A DNA stretch of 64,000 nucleotides from Luteibacter sp. UNCMF331Sha3.1 (GTDB lineage Bacteria > Pseudomonadota > Gammaproteobacteria > Xanthomonadales > Rhodanobacteraceae), in the NCBI RefSeq assembly GCF_900109915.1, contig NZ_FOBU01000001.1:182558-246557 (forward strand), in the 5' to 3' direction. Each line of letters starts with the position of its first letter. Within the stretch, counting starts at the first letter, position 1. Below, piece by piece: positions 21,038 to 30,420 of this stretch. A program made the position numbers and the translations under genes. Under the pieces are notes generated by a model. The model had not been told where the DNA came from. It saw only the letters and a list, made by a program, of their open reading frames with translations, and ran no database searches.

Positions 21038-21580
21038 ATGCCCCTAGCAGACATTCCCGTAATCGAAACCGCGCGACTGCGGCTCACCGCCCTAACCGAA
21101 CGCCACTTCGACGACTACGCGGCCATGCTCGCGGACGCCGAGAGCACGCGCTGGATCGGCGACGGCCAGCCGCTGGATCGCATGAACGCCTGGCGTTCGA
21201 TGGCGATGCTGCTCGGCCACTGGGCGCTGCGCGGCTGCGGCATGTGGGCGATTGAGCTGAAGGACACCGGTCAGTTCATCGGGCGCGCGGGGTTGATGAA
21301 ACCGGAAGGCTGGCCCGACCTCGAACTCGGCTGGATGCTCAAGCCCGATCACCGGCACCACGGTTACGCGACCGAGGCGGGCGAGGCGATCCTCGACTTC
21401 GCCTGGAAGCAGATGCACGCACAGCGCGTGATCAGCCTCGTGCGGATCGGCAACGAGGCGTCCGACCACGTCGCCGAGCGCCTGGGCGGCGAACACATCG
21501 ACAACATCGACTTCCTCGGCGGCGCGACGCATCTGTTCGCGTACTACCCGCCGCATCGCGAAGTGCGCCGCGCGGGTTGA
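21038..21580 (+). CDS. GNAT N-acetyltransferase, RimJ/RimL type
   Basis: The 180-residue product belongs to the RimJ/RimL group, which acetylates protein N-termini or small amines using acetyl-CoA. It starts with the typical IETARLRLTALTERHFDDYAAML segment. The acetyl-CoA loop is H-H-G-Y-A-T-E-A (after LGWMLKPDHRH), followed by VISLVRIGNEASDHVAERLG. The substrate is unknown. A strong palindromic hairpin follows the stop. Confidence 0.88.
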   Translation: MPLADIPVIETARLRLTALTERHFDDYAAMLADAESTRWIGDGQPLDRMNAWRSMAMLLGHWALRGCGMWAIELKDTGQFIGRAGLMKPEGWPDLELGWMLKPDHRHHGYATEAGEAILDFAWKQMHAQRVISLVRIGNEASDHVAERLGGEHIDNIDFLGGATHLFAYYPPHREVRRAG

Positions 21581-21585
21581 ATGCG

Positions 21586-21619
21586 CGGTACGAGCCGCGA
21601 CGAGTCGCGGCTCGTACCG
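21586..21619. terminator. bidirectional terminator between converging genes
   Basis: A perfect 15-bp stem (CGGTACGAGCCGCGA with its complement) around a CGAG loop separates the GNAT gene from the membrane-protein gene on the other strand. There is no T-run. Confidence 0.7.
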
Positions 21620-21644
21620 TCGACACCAGGCTGGCTCCTGCCGA

Positions 21645-22556
21645 CTAGAGCGCCGATGCGAAGTCCGTGCGGCGCCGTCGCTGTGCGCTGACCGCGGCGA
21701 GTCCCGACAGCGCCAGCAGGCGCGCCGTGCGCATCCAGGCCACGACCACCACACCGAGCTGCACGATCAGGAACCCTGCCAGCAGGCCGCCGCCGGTCGC
21801 GGTCGTATGGCCGCGCCACGACGCGATGGCCGTCAGCAGCGCCATGCCCACCCCCGTGACGATCGCGAAGACGACAAGCGTCGCGAACGGCCGACGCACG
21901 CACTGCATGAACCCACGACCCAGCGCGACGAACGCGGATCGCAGGCCGATATCGGCGATGAACTGCGCGCGTGCCGACTCGACGATCGACTGCGCGACGA
22001 CGAGACAGAACACGGACAGTCCCAGTGCGGCGTGCTGCACCATCTCGGCGCGCGAGGCGAGCAGGCTCGTGTCGACCTTGTCGTCCGCGAACGACGACAT
22101 GCCGAAGGCGGCCGCGATGAACAACGCATAGGGCACCCAGGCGAGGATACCGAGGCGCAGCATCCGCCCGTATTCCGTCGCGCCGCCCTGCAGCAGGCCG
22201 CCGAAGCCGAGCGCGCGGTTCGCGCGGCCGCCCGCCACGACCATACCCGTGAGGAACGGTGCGACGGCTAGCGTCACCAACACGCCGGCGACGAGCGTCA
22301 TGCCCGTCCAGGCGTTGTTCGTGGTCAGCGCGTTATAGGTGTCGCCGAACATGAGGCCATCGAAGTGCACGGCCCACGCATCGGCATGCACCGAACGACC
22401 GAGCAGCTGATCGAGGGCGCGCCAGAGCGGCAGCGCGGCGACGGCGGTCGGCAGCAGCGTGATCAGGATCCACAGCAGTGCGAGGCGCCATTGCAGGCCA
22501 CCCAGCGCACCCTGCGCGAGCGCCGCCAGCGACGAACGTTTCTTCTGGTTGTTCAT
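21645..22556 (-). CDS. uncharacterised integral membrane protein
   Basis: I do not recognise this 303-residue protein. It has about six hydrophobic segments (first LALLWILITLLPTAVAALPL, then around TLVAGVLVTLAVAPFLTGMV, ILAWVPYALFIAAAFGM, LGLSVFCLVVAQSIV, ATLVVFAIVTGVGMAL and AGFLIVQLGVVVVAWM). The start ATG 22556 overlaps the stop of the M1 peptidase gene (ATGA), which suggests coupled expression and possibly a functional pair. The tail is Arg-rich and cytosolic by the positive-inside rule. Confidence 0.85.
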   Translation of the reverse strand: MNNQKKRSSLAALAQGALGGLQWRLALLWILITLLPTAVAALPLWRALDQLLGRSVHADAWAVHFDGLMFGDTYNALTTNNAWTGMTLVAGVLVTLAVAPFLTGMVVAGGRANRALGFGGLLQGGATEYGRMLRLGILAWVPYALFIAAAFGMSSFADDKVDTSLLASRAEMVQHAALGLSVFCLVVAQSIVESARAQFIADIGLRSAFVALGRGFMQCVRRPFATLVVFAIVTGVGMALLTAIASWRGHTTATGGGLLAGFLIVQLGVVVVAWMRTARLLALSGLAAVSAQRRRRTDFASAL

Positions 22557-24790
22557 AGCGTCCCCAGCAGCGCGTAGAAACCCTGCAGGAGGGCGGCGAA
22601 ATCGGCACCCCAACGATGCGAGGCCGCGTGGTTCGCGTCCACCGTCCGGCTATCGTTGAGCTTGTTGTTGTCGAGGAACAGCTTTCGCTCGGGATCGAGT
22701 TCCGCGGAGACAGCCTTCGTCGGCCCGACGATCTCGAAGCGTGCCCAGCGACGATCGTCGTCCCAGCGCAACGCCTTCGACGAGCCGTCGCTGAAGGTCA
22801 CCTTCAGCGTCTGCGGCACCGGTGCGCCATCGCGCCACACGGTGACGGTCGTCTTCCACGGGAACGGACCCGTGCCCTTCTTCGCATCGGGATGATCTTT
22901 CTTCCACGCGTCGCGCTGCTTCTTCACCGACGCGTCGATCGTGTCGCTGTCGACCTCCGTGCGACGCCCGTCCTTCACGACGGTGCCCGGGAGCGGGAGC
23001 ACTTCGTGACTGACGATGTCGGTCACCCGGTCGTCGATGCGCGCGGTGCCATAAACGAACTGGTCGAACACCTGCGCGACCACGTCGGGCTTGCCCGATA
23101 CCTCCGACAACGTCGCCTGCAGGTCCGCGATGGAAGGATGGCGGAAATGCCACGTCGCGTAGTACTGCCGGAACGCCTTCTCGGTGACATCCTTGCCGAG
23201 CCGTTCCTCGAGGTCGTGCATCGCCGTGGCGGTGCGCGAATAGACGGTGCCGTACTCGCCGCTGGAAAGCCGGTTCCACGCGTTCTGGCCGAGCGGATCG
23301 GCCGCACGCGCGAGCCTCGCCAGCATGCGTTCGAGTTCGAACCCGCCGATCGGCGCTTCCACACCGAAAAAGCGCCAGAACGGCGTCGTCAGGTACACAC
23401 GCTGGCCGCGCTCGCGCAGCATGCGATCGTCCCAGTATTCGTTGAGGCCTTCGTCGAGCATCGGCTCTTCGAATTCGTTCGATGCCAGCAGGCCGTAGAA
23501 ATAGCCGTGGCCGAATTCGTGGATGGTCACGAAGTCGAGCAAAAATTCGTTGATCGTCTTCGGCACGACCTCGCGATAGCTGTCCGCCGTGAAGAACGTC
23601 GGATACTCCATGCCACCCGCTTCCGACGCGTTGAACGGCGGAATGACCGCGGTCAGCGTCTTGTACGGGTAAGGACCGAGCGTCGAGGAGAAGTACCGGA
23701 TCGAATCGATCGACGCCTTCAGCGCCGGCGCCGCGCTGGCCTTGTACTCGGGCGGATAGATCACGCGCACCTTCACCGGCGGACTGCCGGGGCCGGTGTA
23801 CTCGCCGTCGAGCGTCTCGTACCCGGGCGCGGCCATCCAGGCGAAGTCGTGTACGTCGCCCTGGATGAAGTGCCAGGTCAGCTCGTTGCCTTCCGGCACG
23901 GGGTCGCCCTGCTGCTCGCCGACGGCGCCGACCACATAGCCCTTGGGCACCGTCATGCGCACGTCGTACTCGCCGAAGTCGGCGTAGAACTCGCTGTTGA
24001 AATGGAACTCGTGCACGTTCCAGCGAGGCGCGGTGGCGCCGCGTTCGCCCGCCAGCTCGAGCACGCCGATCTTGGGGAACCACTGCCCCACCAGATGAAA
24101 CGCACCCACGTAGCCCGTGCGCTCGATCACGCGGGGGAGCTGGCTATGGAAATTCATGTCGAGGGTCACGCTGCCGCCTGCCGGTACCGGCTGGGCGAGG
24201 TCCACGCGCACGACCGTGTGATCCGTGGCGGGGCCGCCATCCGGATGCACGTAACGCCACTTCAGCGCGGCACCGTCCTGTTCGACGTTGCCGAGGTCGA
24301 TGTAACCCCACTCGCCTTTCTTCACCGCGTCCGTTCCGCGCGAACCGCCGTTGGCGGCGAGGCGGCGCCGCTCGGTGAAGAACGTGCTGCCCTCGCCTTC
24401 GAACGCGTTGAGGTAGAGATGGAGGTAGACCGAAGACACCGGGCGATCGCTGCGGTTGCGCCATGTCAGCTGCTGCTGGCCGTCGACCGTGTGCTTGACC
24501 GGATCCAGGCGCGCCTGGATGCGATACGACACCACGCGATCCGAAAGCGTGGCCTCGCTGCCGTTGCGCGGACCACCCCACGCGTCGGGCGCGCTCGGCG
24601 TGCGGACGTACGCGGCATCGCCCCCGACGAGAGGAATGTCCACGGGCACCGGCGGCGCGGCGACCGTGCCCGTGGGAGCGGGCGCGGCGACCGGCGTCGT
24701 CGCCGGTGGCTCCTGCGCCCATGCGGCGTGCGCGCACAGCACGCACGCTGCCGCGACGAAACGAACGACCCTGGCTGCCTCGCGGCGCAT
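22553..24790 (-). CDS. exported M1 family metallopeptidase
   Basis: M1 enzymes are zinc aminopeptidases. The 745-residue product has a signal peptide (cleavage near AWA-QEPP), a Pro/Ala linker, an N-terminal beta domain, the exopeptidase-like motif GGMEYP and the zinc motif HEFGH (about residue 422) with the third ligand Glu 18 residues on in LDEGLNEYW. The Ala/Pro-rich stretch after the signal probably tethers or spaces the catalytic part. The partner gene downstream encodes a multi-span membrane protein. Substrate is unknown. Confidence 0.92.
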   Translation of the reverse strand: MRREAARVVRFVAAACVLCAHAAWAQEPPATTPVAAPAPTGTVAAPPVPVDIPLVGGDAAYVRTPSAPDAWGGPRNGSEATLSDRVVSYRIQARLDPVKHTVDGQQQLTWRNRSDRPVSSVYLHLYLNAFEGEGSTFFTERRRLAANGGSRGTDAVKKGEWGYIDLGNVEQDGAALKWRYVHPDGGPATDHTVVRVDLAQPVPAGGSVTLDMNFHSQLPRVIERTGYVGAFHLVGQWFPKIGVLELAGERGATAPRWNVHEFHFNSEFYADFGEYDVRMTVPKGYVVGAVGEQQGDPVPEGNELTWHFIQGDVHDFAWMAAPGYETLDGEYTGPGSPPVKVRVIYPPEYKASAAPALKASIDSIRYFSSTLGPYPYKTLTAVIPPFNASEAGGMEYPTFFTADSYREVVPKTINEFLLDFVTIHEFGHGYFYGLLASNEFEEPMLDEGLNEYWDDRMLRERGQRVYLTTPFWRFFGVEAPIGGFELERMLARLARAADPLGQNAWNRLSSGEYGTVYSRTATAMHDLEERLGKDVTEKAFRQYYATWHFRHPSIADLQATLSEVSGKPDVVAQVFDQFVYGTARIDDRVTDIVSHEVLPLPGTVVKDGRRTEVDSDTIDASVKKQRDAWKKDHPDAKKGTGPFPWKTTVTVWRDGAPVPQTLKVTFSDGSSKALRWDDDRRWARFEIVGPTKAVSAELDPERKLFLDNNKLNDSRTVDANHAASHRWGADFAALLQGFYALLGTL

Positions 24791-24834
24791 GCTTCTCCCC
24801 TTCCCCTTAACCGTCCGCAGACCTTACACCAGAC

Positions 24835-25725
24835 TCAGCCGGGATAGGCGCGCTCGCGCATCCATTTCGTGAGGATCCATTTTTCGCCGCGGAGCACGGG
24901 CGCGCCGCCGTGCAGGGAGAGCGGATCGAGCGCGCCCTCCGGCGTCGTGTACTCGAAGTACAGGGCCTGGCCCCGGCGCGGTACGTAACTGAAGTCGATG
25001 CGCGGGAAAATGGTTTCGCCACCGGCGTCGACGTCGTTGAGGTACATGATGAGCGTCGCCACGCGCTGGCCGCCGCTCGCCAGGTGCGCCTTGCTGCCCG
25101 GATCGTCGGGCGCGAAGTAATCGTAGTGCGGCACGTACTCGCCGCCCACGCCGTAACGCATCGACTGCAGGCCTTCGCCGTGGTTTTCGTCGAGCCGCAT
25201 GATCGCGGCCGCGCGCGCATCGATGCGCGCGATCAGCGGATTCTCCGAACGACCGAAGTTGGCACCTTCGCTCGTACGGATGTCCTGCACCACGCCCTTC
25301 CCCGAGCCGGGGCTGACCACGAGGGATCGTTCGAGACGAGCGGAGGCCATGTCACGCAGCGCGTCGCACTCGTCGGCATCGAGCACGCCGTCGAGGATCG
25401 CGATGGCCGGTCGCGTCATGCGCGCGATGACGCGGACCTGGCGATCGCCGGCATCCAGCACGTGACCGTCCGCGAGACGGCTGCGGAAGACGGCGAGGCC
25501 GGGAACCTCGTCGTCGGGGGCGCGCGGCGCGGCGCCGCCGAACATCGCGTCGGCGATGGCGTCACGCGCCGCGCGCTCGTCGAAACGGTTCTCGCGCATC
25601 GTGGCCAGCAGGTCGGCGGGGCCGTGGCCCGCGGCGAGCGACTCACCGATCCACCGATGCCAATCCGGGGTAATCTTCGTATGCAGGCGAGCTTCCAGGG
25701 CCGGCCTCCTCAGTCTGTGCACCAT
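24835..25725 (-). CDS. 2OG-Fe(II) oxygenase, prolyl 4-hydroxylase-like
   Basis: These enzymes hydroxylate proline or other residues using 2-oxoglutarate, oxygen and iron. The C-terminal half has the iron ligands H-x-D in PHYDYF and the distal His in LSLHGGAPV, with the 2-oxoglutarate Lys in GEKWILTKW. The N-terminal 100 residues are a separate, uncharacterised region. I take ATG 25725 (MVHRLRRP, 296 residues); a longer start at 25755 would run into the divergent gene's start at 25758. The substrate protein is unknown. Confidence 0.88.
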   Translation of the reverse strand: MVHRLRRPALEARLHTKITPDWHRWIGESLAAGHGPADLLATMRENRFDERAARDAIADAMFGGAAPRAPDDEVPGLAVFRSRLADGHVLDAGDRQVRVIARMTRPAIAILDGVLDADECDALRDMASARLERSLVVSPGSGKGVVQDIRTSEGANFGRSENPLIARIDARAAAIMRLDENHGEGLQSMRYGVGGEYVPHYDYFAPDDPGSKAHLASGGQRVATLIMYLNDVDAGGETIFPRIDFSYVPRRGQALYFEYTTPEGALDPLSLHGGAPVLRGEKWILTKWMRERAYPG

Positions 25726-25757
25726 CCGTGTCCCATGTTTCCCGACGGGAGTCATGC

Positions 25758-26225
25758 ATGCGTATTCCGCGCCGGAGCGTGCTTGTCGCGCTCATCCTAT
25801 GTCAGTCCATCGCTTACGGGTACCCCATGTCACAGCACGCACGCGGTACGTTCGACGTCGCCATCGCACCGGTCGGCACGCCCGACGTCGGGGAGGGCTC
25901 GGCGCTTGGCACGATGACGCTCTCGAAGACCTTCCACGGCGTCGTCGACGGCACGTCGAAGGGCACGATGCTCACCGCGGGCAGCACCGGCACGCCCGGT
26001 TCGGCCGCTTACGTCGCGGTCGAGCGATTCCAGGGCACGGTCGATGGACGCAAGGGTGGTTTCGCGCTCGTCCACCGCGGCGTGATGTCGGCCAGGGGAC
26101 AGGATCTCGTGATCACCATCGTGCCGGACTCGGGCAGCGGGGAGCTGAAAGGCATCGCGGGCAGCCTCGGCATCGAGGTCAAGGATGGTAAGCACTTCTA
26201 CGATCTCGAATACACGCTGCCCTAG
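25758..26225 (+). CDS. exported DUF3224 protein
   Basis: The 155-residue product has a signal peptide (cleavage near AYG-YPM) and the DUF3224 beta-barrel pattern: [44 protein letters not shown] and [14 protein letters not shown]. The family has no assigned function. The start ATG 25758 has GGGAG at 25747-25751. It is divergent from the prolyl hydroxylase-like gene with only 32 bp between starts, so promoters must overlap the coding starts. Confidence 0.85.
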   Translation: MRIPRRSVLVALILCQSIAYGYPMSQHARGTFDVAIAPVGTPDVGEGSALGTMTLSKTFHGVVDGTSKGTMLTAGSTGTPGSAAYVAVERFQGTVDGRKGGFALVHRGVMSARGQDLVITIVPDSGSGELKGIAGSLGIEVKDGKHFYDLEYTLP

Positions 26226-26470
26226 GCATCCGTGGACGCGAGCCACGCCAGTTTCCGGCTCTTCGGCAACCGCTTGATCGCGTGCTCCGCCTTCGACGCG
26301 GCCGACCGGTCCGCGAACGGGCGCGATCCCAGCAGGCGCACGGGCGGATTGGCCCGCGTGTATCGCGCGCCCTTCCCTGCGACGTGGGCGGCGTAGCGCG
26401 CGTCCAGATCGTTGGTGATGCCGGCATACCAGGCACCGTTGCGGCATTCGATGAGATAGACGCACCACAT
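26222..26470 (-). CDS. GIY-YIG domain nuclease, YhbQ/UPF0213-like
   Basis: The 82-residue product is a single GIY-YIG domain. It begins [20 protein letters not shown], where the Y-L and Y-A-G-I positions form the signature, and has the conserved Arg in LDARYAAH and the metal-binding Glu in KAEHAIKRL. Small stand-alone members are thought to process DNA, but roles differ. The stop overlaps the end of the DUF3224 gene by 4 bp on the opposite strand. Confidence 0.88.
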   Translation of the reverse strand: MWCVYLIECRNGAWYAGITNDLDARYAAHVAGKGARYTRANPPVRLLGSRPFADRSAASKAEHAIKRLPKSRKLAWLASTDA

Positions 26471-26500
26471 CGTGCGGAGCCTACCAGCGACGTGCCTACA

Positions 26501-27577
26501 ATGGTCGCCATGGAACCGACGTTCGATCTCGCCGTGAACCTCCCGCCGCGCCTGGACGCCGCGGCACTGCTCGACGCGCATCTGTCGACCACGCGGTTCC
26601 GGCCGGACGACCTCGCCTATCCGGACACGTCGGGACCCCTGGCCGCGCGCGAGGCGATCGCCCGCTGGCTGTCGCGCGTCGCCGGATTGCCCTCGGCCGA
26701 TCCCCAGGCGATGACGACGACGCTCGGCGCGCGGCATGCGCTGGGCCTCGCCCTCGCCGCGGCGGTCGGTGGCGGCGCGCCGTCGGTGCTCGTCGAGGAC
26801 CACACGTTCCAGGGGTTTCGCGCGATCGCGCGCGGGGCCGGGATCCGCTGCGTCGACGTCGCCATGGACCGCCACGGCATGCGCCCGGACGCGATGGCGG
26901 AAGCGGCGGCGCGAGGCACGCGCGCCGTCTACCTGCAGCCGACCCTGCAGAACCCCACCACCGTCACGATGCCGCTGTCGCGTCGGCAGGAGATCGTCGA
27001 CGCGGCACGCGCGCTCGACCTCGTGTTGATCGAGGGAGACGTGTACTCGCCCCTCGCCTCGCAGGCCCACGTGCCCCTGCCCGCGCTCGCGTCGCTGGCG
27101 CCGGAGCGCACGTTCCACGCGGGCGGCATCGGCAAGGTGCTCGGGCCGGGCCTGCGCGTGGGCTGGCTGCTTCACCCCGACGCGACGGCGCATGCCTCGA
27201 CCGCCGCCACCCTCCAGCGCGATCACGACGGACTGCCGGCGCTGTGGCCCTGCGTCGTCGCGCGCTGTATGGACGATGGGAGCCTCGACGCCCACCTGAC
27301 GGCGCTCGCGCGGGCGACGACGGCGCGCGGCGAGCTGGCCCGGCGCATCGTCGGCGAGGACCTTGTCGTGTCCGGTACGGGCCTGCACGCATGGCTGCCG
27401 GACGCGGACGCGCCGCGGCTGGAGCGTCGACTGCTCGATCAGGGCGTGCGCGTCGCGGCATCCGCGCATTTCGTCGCCGAGGGTCGCGTACCGGCGGGCA
27501 TCCGGCTGGCCCTCGGTGCCGAGGGCGACATCGCCCGCCTCGCGGAGGCGCTGCGGATCGTCGCCGCGGCGCGCTGA
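26501..27577 (+). CDS. PLP-dependent class I/II aminotransferase (MocR-like domain without HTH)
   Basis: The 358-residue product (an inner ATG at 26510 is equally possible) is a fold-type I PLP enzyme. [37 protein letters not shown] and the PLP lysine in [17 protein letters not shown] match the aminotransferase half of MocR regulators, but there is no N-terminal GntR winged helix. The substrate is unknown. It is 30 bp from the divergent GIY-YIG gene start. Confidence 0.85.
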   Translation: MVAMEPTFDLAVNLPPRLDAAALLDAHLSTTRFRPDDLAYPDTSGPLAAREAIARWLSRVAGLPSADPQAMTTTLGARHALGLALAAAVGGGAPSVLVEDHTFQGFRAIARGAGIRCVDVAMDRHGMRPDAMAEAAARGTRAVYLQPTLQNPTTVTMPLSRRQEIVDAARALDLVLIEGDVYSPLASQAHVPLPALASLAPERTFHAGGIGKVLGPGLRVGWLLHPDATAHASTAATLQRDHDGLPALWPCVVARCMDDGSLDAHLTALARATTARGELARRIVGEDLVVSGTGLHAWLPDADAPRLERRLLDQGVRVAASAHFVAEGRVPAGIRLALGAEGDIARLAEALRIVAAAR

Positions 27578-28396
27578 TCAGGCCTTCGGCTTCGCCGTCA
27601 GCTTTTCGAGTGCCTTGCCCACCGCGGCGAACGCGAACGCACCCGTGACGTGCGTGGCCGCGCCGAGGCCGCCGCCGCAGTCGAGCTTCAGGGCGTCGCT
27701 GCCCGGCGGCCGCACACCGCACACGCTGCCGTCGGCCTGCGGGTACTGCACGTTCTGCATCGAATAGACGGCGGACACGCCGAAGAAACGATCCGGATTG
27801 CGCGGGAAGCCGTGCTCCTGACGGAGCTTCTTGCGGATCATGCTGAGCATCGCGTCGTGCTCGGTGCGGGAGAGATCGCGCACCCGGATCTGCGTCGGGT
27901 CCGTGCGACCGCCCGCCGCGCCCACGGTCACGAGGGGCACCTTGCGGCGACGACACCAGACGATCGTCTCCAGCTTCACCTTCAGCGCGTCGCAGGCGTC
28001 GATCACCACGTCGTAATGCCGGTCGAGCAGCTCGTCGAGGGTGGACGGCGTCAGGAACCGCTCCATGGCCTCCAGCCGGATCGTCGGGCTGATGGCGTGG
28101 GCGCGCTCGGCGATGACGCCAACCTTGGGCTTGCCGTACTGGCCGTCCAGCGCGTGCAGCTGCCGGTTGGTGTTGGAAAGGCAGACGTCGTCGCCGTCGA
28201 TCAGCGTCAACCTGCCGATGCCGCTGCGGGCCAGCGCCTCGGCCGCCCACGAACCCACGCCGCCCACGCCGATCACGCAGACGTGCGCATGGGCGAGGCG
28301 ATCCAGGCTGCCGCGACCGTACAGTCGCTCGATACCGGCGAAACGTTCTGCCTGGGCCGTGCTCACGGGGGACTCGTTCGAAGAATGTGTGCTCAT
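27578..28396 (-). CDS. tcdA: tRNA threonylcarbamoyladenosine dehydratase
   Basis: TcdA (CsdL) cyclises t6A37 of tRNA to ct6A using ATP. The 272-residue product from ATG 28396 has the E1-like nucleotide motif GVGGVGSWAAEALARSGIG, the DGDDVCLSNTNRQ segment, and the KVKLETIVWCRRR and GAAGGRTDPTQI motifs. The frame is open to 28489 but that extension runs through the inverted repeat and is rejected. It converges with the upstream aminotransferase gene and abuts its stop. Confidence 0.93.
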   Translation of the reverse strand: MSTHSSNESPVSTAQAERFAGIERLYGRGSLDRLAHAHVCVIGVGGVGSWAAEALARSGIGRLTLIDGDDVCLSNTNRQLHALDGQYGKPKVGVIAERAHAISPTIRLEAMERFLTPSTLDELLDRHYDVVIDACDALKVKLETIVWCRRRKVPLVTVGAAGGRTDPTQIRVRDLSRTEHDAMLSMIRKKLRQEHGFPRNPDRFFGVSAVYSMQNVQYPQADGSVCGVRPPGSDALKLDCGGGLGAATHVTGAFAFAAVGKALEKLTAKPKA

Positions 28397-28422
28397 CGTC
28401 TCATACCGAAAGAAGGCGGCTC

Positions 28423-28568
28423 CAGGGACACTCTGGCCAACTATCGCAAGCGCCACCGGACCGCGCCCGCCGCTCGAGAAGGGAGCCACCCTTCCCGGCG
28501 CGACGCGACCGTCGTGACGCCCCTTCGTGACGTCGTGGCGCTTGCGATAGTTGGCCAGAGTGTCCCTG
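28423..28568. repeat. 34-bp perfect inverted repeat, 78-bp spacer
   Basis: Left arm 28423-28456 begins CAGGGACACTCTGGCCAACT; right arm 28535-28568 is its exact reverse complement. The spacer 28457-28534 is GC-rich with no gene. The right arm overlaps an extended -10-like element (TGCTATGCT, 28567-28575) in front of the cytochrome and quorum-sensing genes. It could be an operator, a large RNA hairpin or a small non-autonomous element. Confidence 0.9.
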
Positions 28569-28602
28569 CTATGCTGGCCACCTCATATGTCATGGACCAC
28601 CC

Positions 28603-28992
28603 ATGCGCTCGCTGCTATTCGTCGTCCTCGGCCTCGTGACAGGCGCGATGGGGGCAACCTTCGCCTGGTCCGCCCTGCACCAGGGCACGCCGTTCCATCG
28701 GGGCGTGATGACGGTGATGCAACATCACATGGGTGCGTTGCGGGCCAATGTGCGGGCGGGACAGTGCGATGCCAAGGCGTCCGCCGAGCGTTTCGCCCGC
28801 ATGCGGGCCACCGCCGGCGATGTCCGCGAGGCCTTTCCGGAGATGGACGCCGCTTTCTATACCGAGGCGCAGCACCTGGACACGGCGCTGGACCGCGCGG
28901 TGGCGGCCGCCCCCGGCACCTGTGCCGCCCTGACCGCCGCGCTGGCGCCGGTGGGCGACACCTGCCAGTCGTGTCACCGGCAGTACCGATGA
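28603..28992 (+). CDS. small exported c-type cytochrome, class II-like
   Basis: The 129-residue product has an N-terminal hydrophobic segment (LLFVVLGLVTGAMGATFAW) that acts as a signal or anchor, a mostly helical middle with MQHHMG and several Met/His residues, and a single haem site CQSCH near the C-terminus (TCQSCHRQYR). A haem site at the very end of a helical domain of this size fits class II cytochromes such as c'. It could carry electrons or bind small gases; this is inference. The sensor kinase gene starts 15 bp after its stop. Confidence 0.8.
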   Translation: MRSLLFVVLGLVTGAMGATFAWSALHQGTPFHRGVMTVMQHHMGALRANVRAGQCDAKASAERFARMRATAGDVREAFPEMDAAFYTEAQHLDTALDRAVAAAPGTCAALTAALAPVGDTCQSCHRQYR

Positions 28993-29007
28993 GCCGGGTG
29001 GCCCGCC

Positions 29008-30420
29008 GTGTCTGACGACCGCTCCACCGAAGCCATCGGGGATACCGTGCCTCCGCGCGCCGACGTGGGTCGTCCCCGCCAGTTCTTCCGCCTCCAGCTG
29101 TGGCTGCTGATGCGCGCGCTGGAGCGCTTCGAGACCACGATGTTCCTGCGCACGCGCTACTCGCAGCCGAAGATGGTCGCGATCGGCGTGGTCGGCAGTT
29201 TCTGCCTGGCCGTGTACTACCCGATCTGGGCGTACCTGTTTCCGCAGCCGTACGAAAACCTGCCGATGCGGCTGATCTGCAGCGCCACGTTCATCCCGCT
29301 CGCCCTGCTGCCGTGGTGGCCGCGCCGCCTGCGCACGCACCTGCCTACCTACTGGTATTTCGCGATGACCATCGCGATGCCGTTCTTCGTCGGTTACATG
29401 ACCCTGCGTAACGCCACCCCGGCGTGGCTGATGACTCACCTCGCGTGCGTGATGCTGCTGATGATGCTGTTCGACATCGCCAGTTTCCTCGTCGTGTTCA
29501 CCATCGGCAGCGCGCTGGCCGCGCTCGTCTTCGTGCTGTCGCCCGAAGCGCACCTGCATACGCGGACCATGCTCGAATACGTACCGCTGCTGATGTTCGG
29601 CATGGTGGGCGGCGCGACCTGCACGGTATCGGCCAACATGGCCGACCAGTCGCGCATCGACGCCCTTACGGCCGCCTCCAACAACATCGCCCACGAGCTG
29701 CGCACGCCGCTGGGCTCCCTGCGCATCGCCGCGCGGGCGGTGGCCCGCTTCATGCCCGACCTGATCCGCAGCCACCGGCTGGCGGAAACCGAAGGCCTGC
29801 CGGTGCCTGAAGTGCGCGCCCAGAGCCTGCACGCGCTGGAGCGCAGCATCGGGGTGATGGAACGCGAGGTCACCTACGCGAACACGATCATCGACATGCT
29901 CCTGCTTTCGGCCCGCCCCATCGGCGAGGTGCCGCTGAGCCCCCTCGGCGCCCGCGAGCTGGTGGACCAGGCCCTGCGCCGGTTTCCCTATGGCTCGCGG
30001 GCCGAGCGCGAGCGGATCACGCTCGCCGCGGCCGGCGATTTCCGGCTGCTGGGCGAGGAGGCCCTGGTGGTCCATGTCATATTCAATTTATTGCGTAATG
30101 CACTTTTTCATACCGATCGGGCCGGCAAGGGCGACATCCGGGTCTATATCGAGCCGGGTGAAATGCTGAACCGGATCCGCGTCCACGACACGGGCCCGGG
30201 CATCCCTCCGGACGTTCTGCCCCGTATTTTCAACCGTTTCTATTCGCATGCCAGCGATAGCGCGGGTACGGGCAACGTCACCGGTCTGGGAATAGGACTC
30301 GCTTTTTGTCGCGCGGCGATGGAGCATATGGGCGGAGGCATCACATGCCGTACCAATCTGGGGGAATTCACGGAGTTCACCCTCTCCTTTCCGCATCCGG
30401 AGGCCGGGGACCGGCAGTGA
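29008..30420 (+). CDS. lqsS: CqsS/LqsS-like membrane sensor histidine kinase
   Basis: The product (470 residues) has about six TM helices between residues 56 and 208, no large periplasmic domain, then a histidine kinase core with the phosphorylated His in NIAHELRTPLGSL (H229) and an ATPase domain (LRNALFHTDR, DTGPGIPP, GLGIGLAFCR). This matches CqsS and LqsS, which sense alpha-hydroxyketones. Unlike CqsS of Vibrio it has no receiver domain, so the partner is the next gene. The start is GTG at 29008. Its stop overlaps the regulator start by one base. The ligand is inferred from the synthase at 31720. Confidence 0.88.
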   Translation: MSDDRSTEAIGDTVPPRADVGRPRQFFRLQLWLLMRALERFETTMFLRTRYSQPKMVAIGVVGSFCLAVYYPIWAYLFPQPYENLPMRLICSATFIPLALLPWWPRRLRTHLPTYWYFAMTIAMPFFVGYMTLRNATPAWLMTHLACVMLLMMLFDIASFLVVFTIGSALAALVFVLSPEAHLHTRTMLEYVPLLMFGMVGGATCTVSANMADQSRIDALTAASNNIAHELRTPLGSLRIAARAVARFMPDLIRSHRLAETEGLPVPEVRAQSLHALERSIGVMEREVTYANTIIDMLLLSARPIGEVPLSPLGARELVDQALRRFPYGSRAERERITLAAAGDFRLLGEEALVVHVIFNLLRNALFHTDRAGKGDIRVYIEPGEMLNRIRVHDTGPGIPPDVLPRIFNRFYSHASDSAGTGNVTGLGIGLAFCRAAMEHMGGGITCRTNLGEFTEFTLSFPHPEAGDRQ

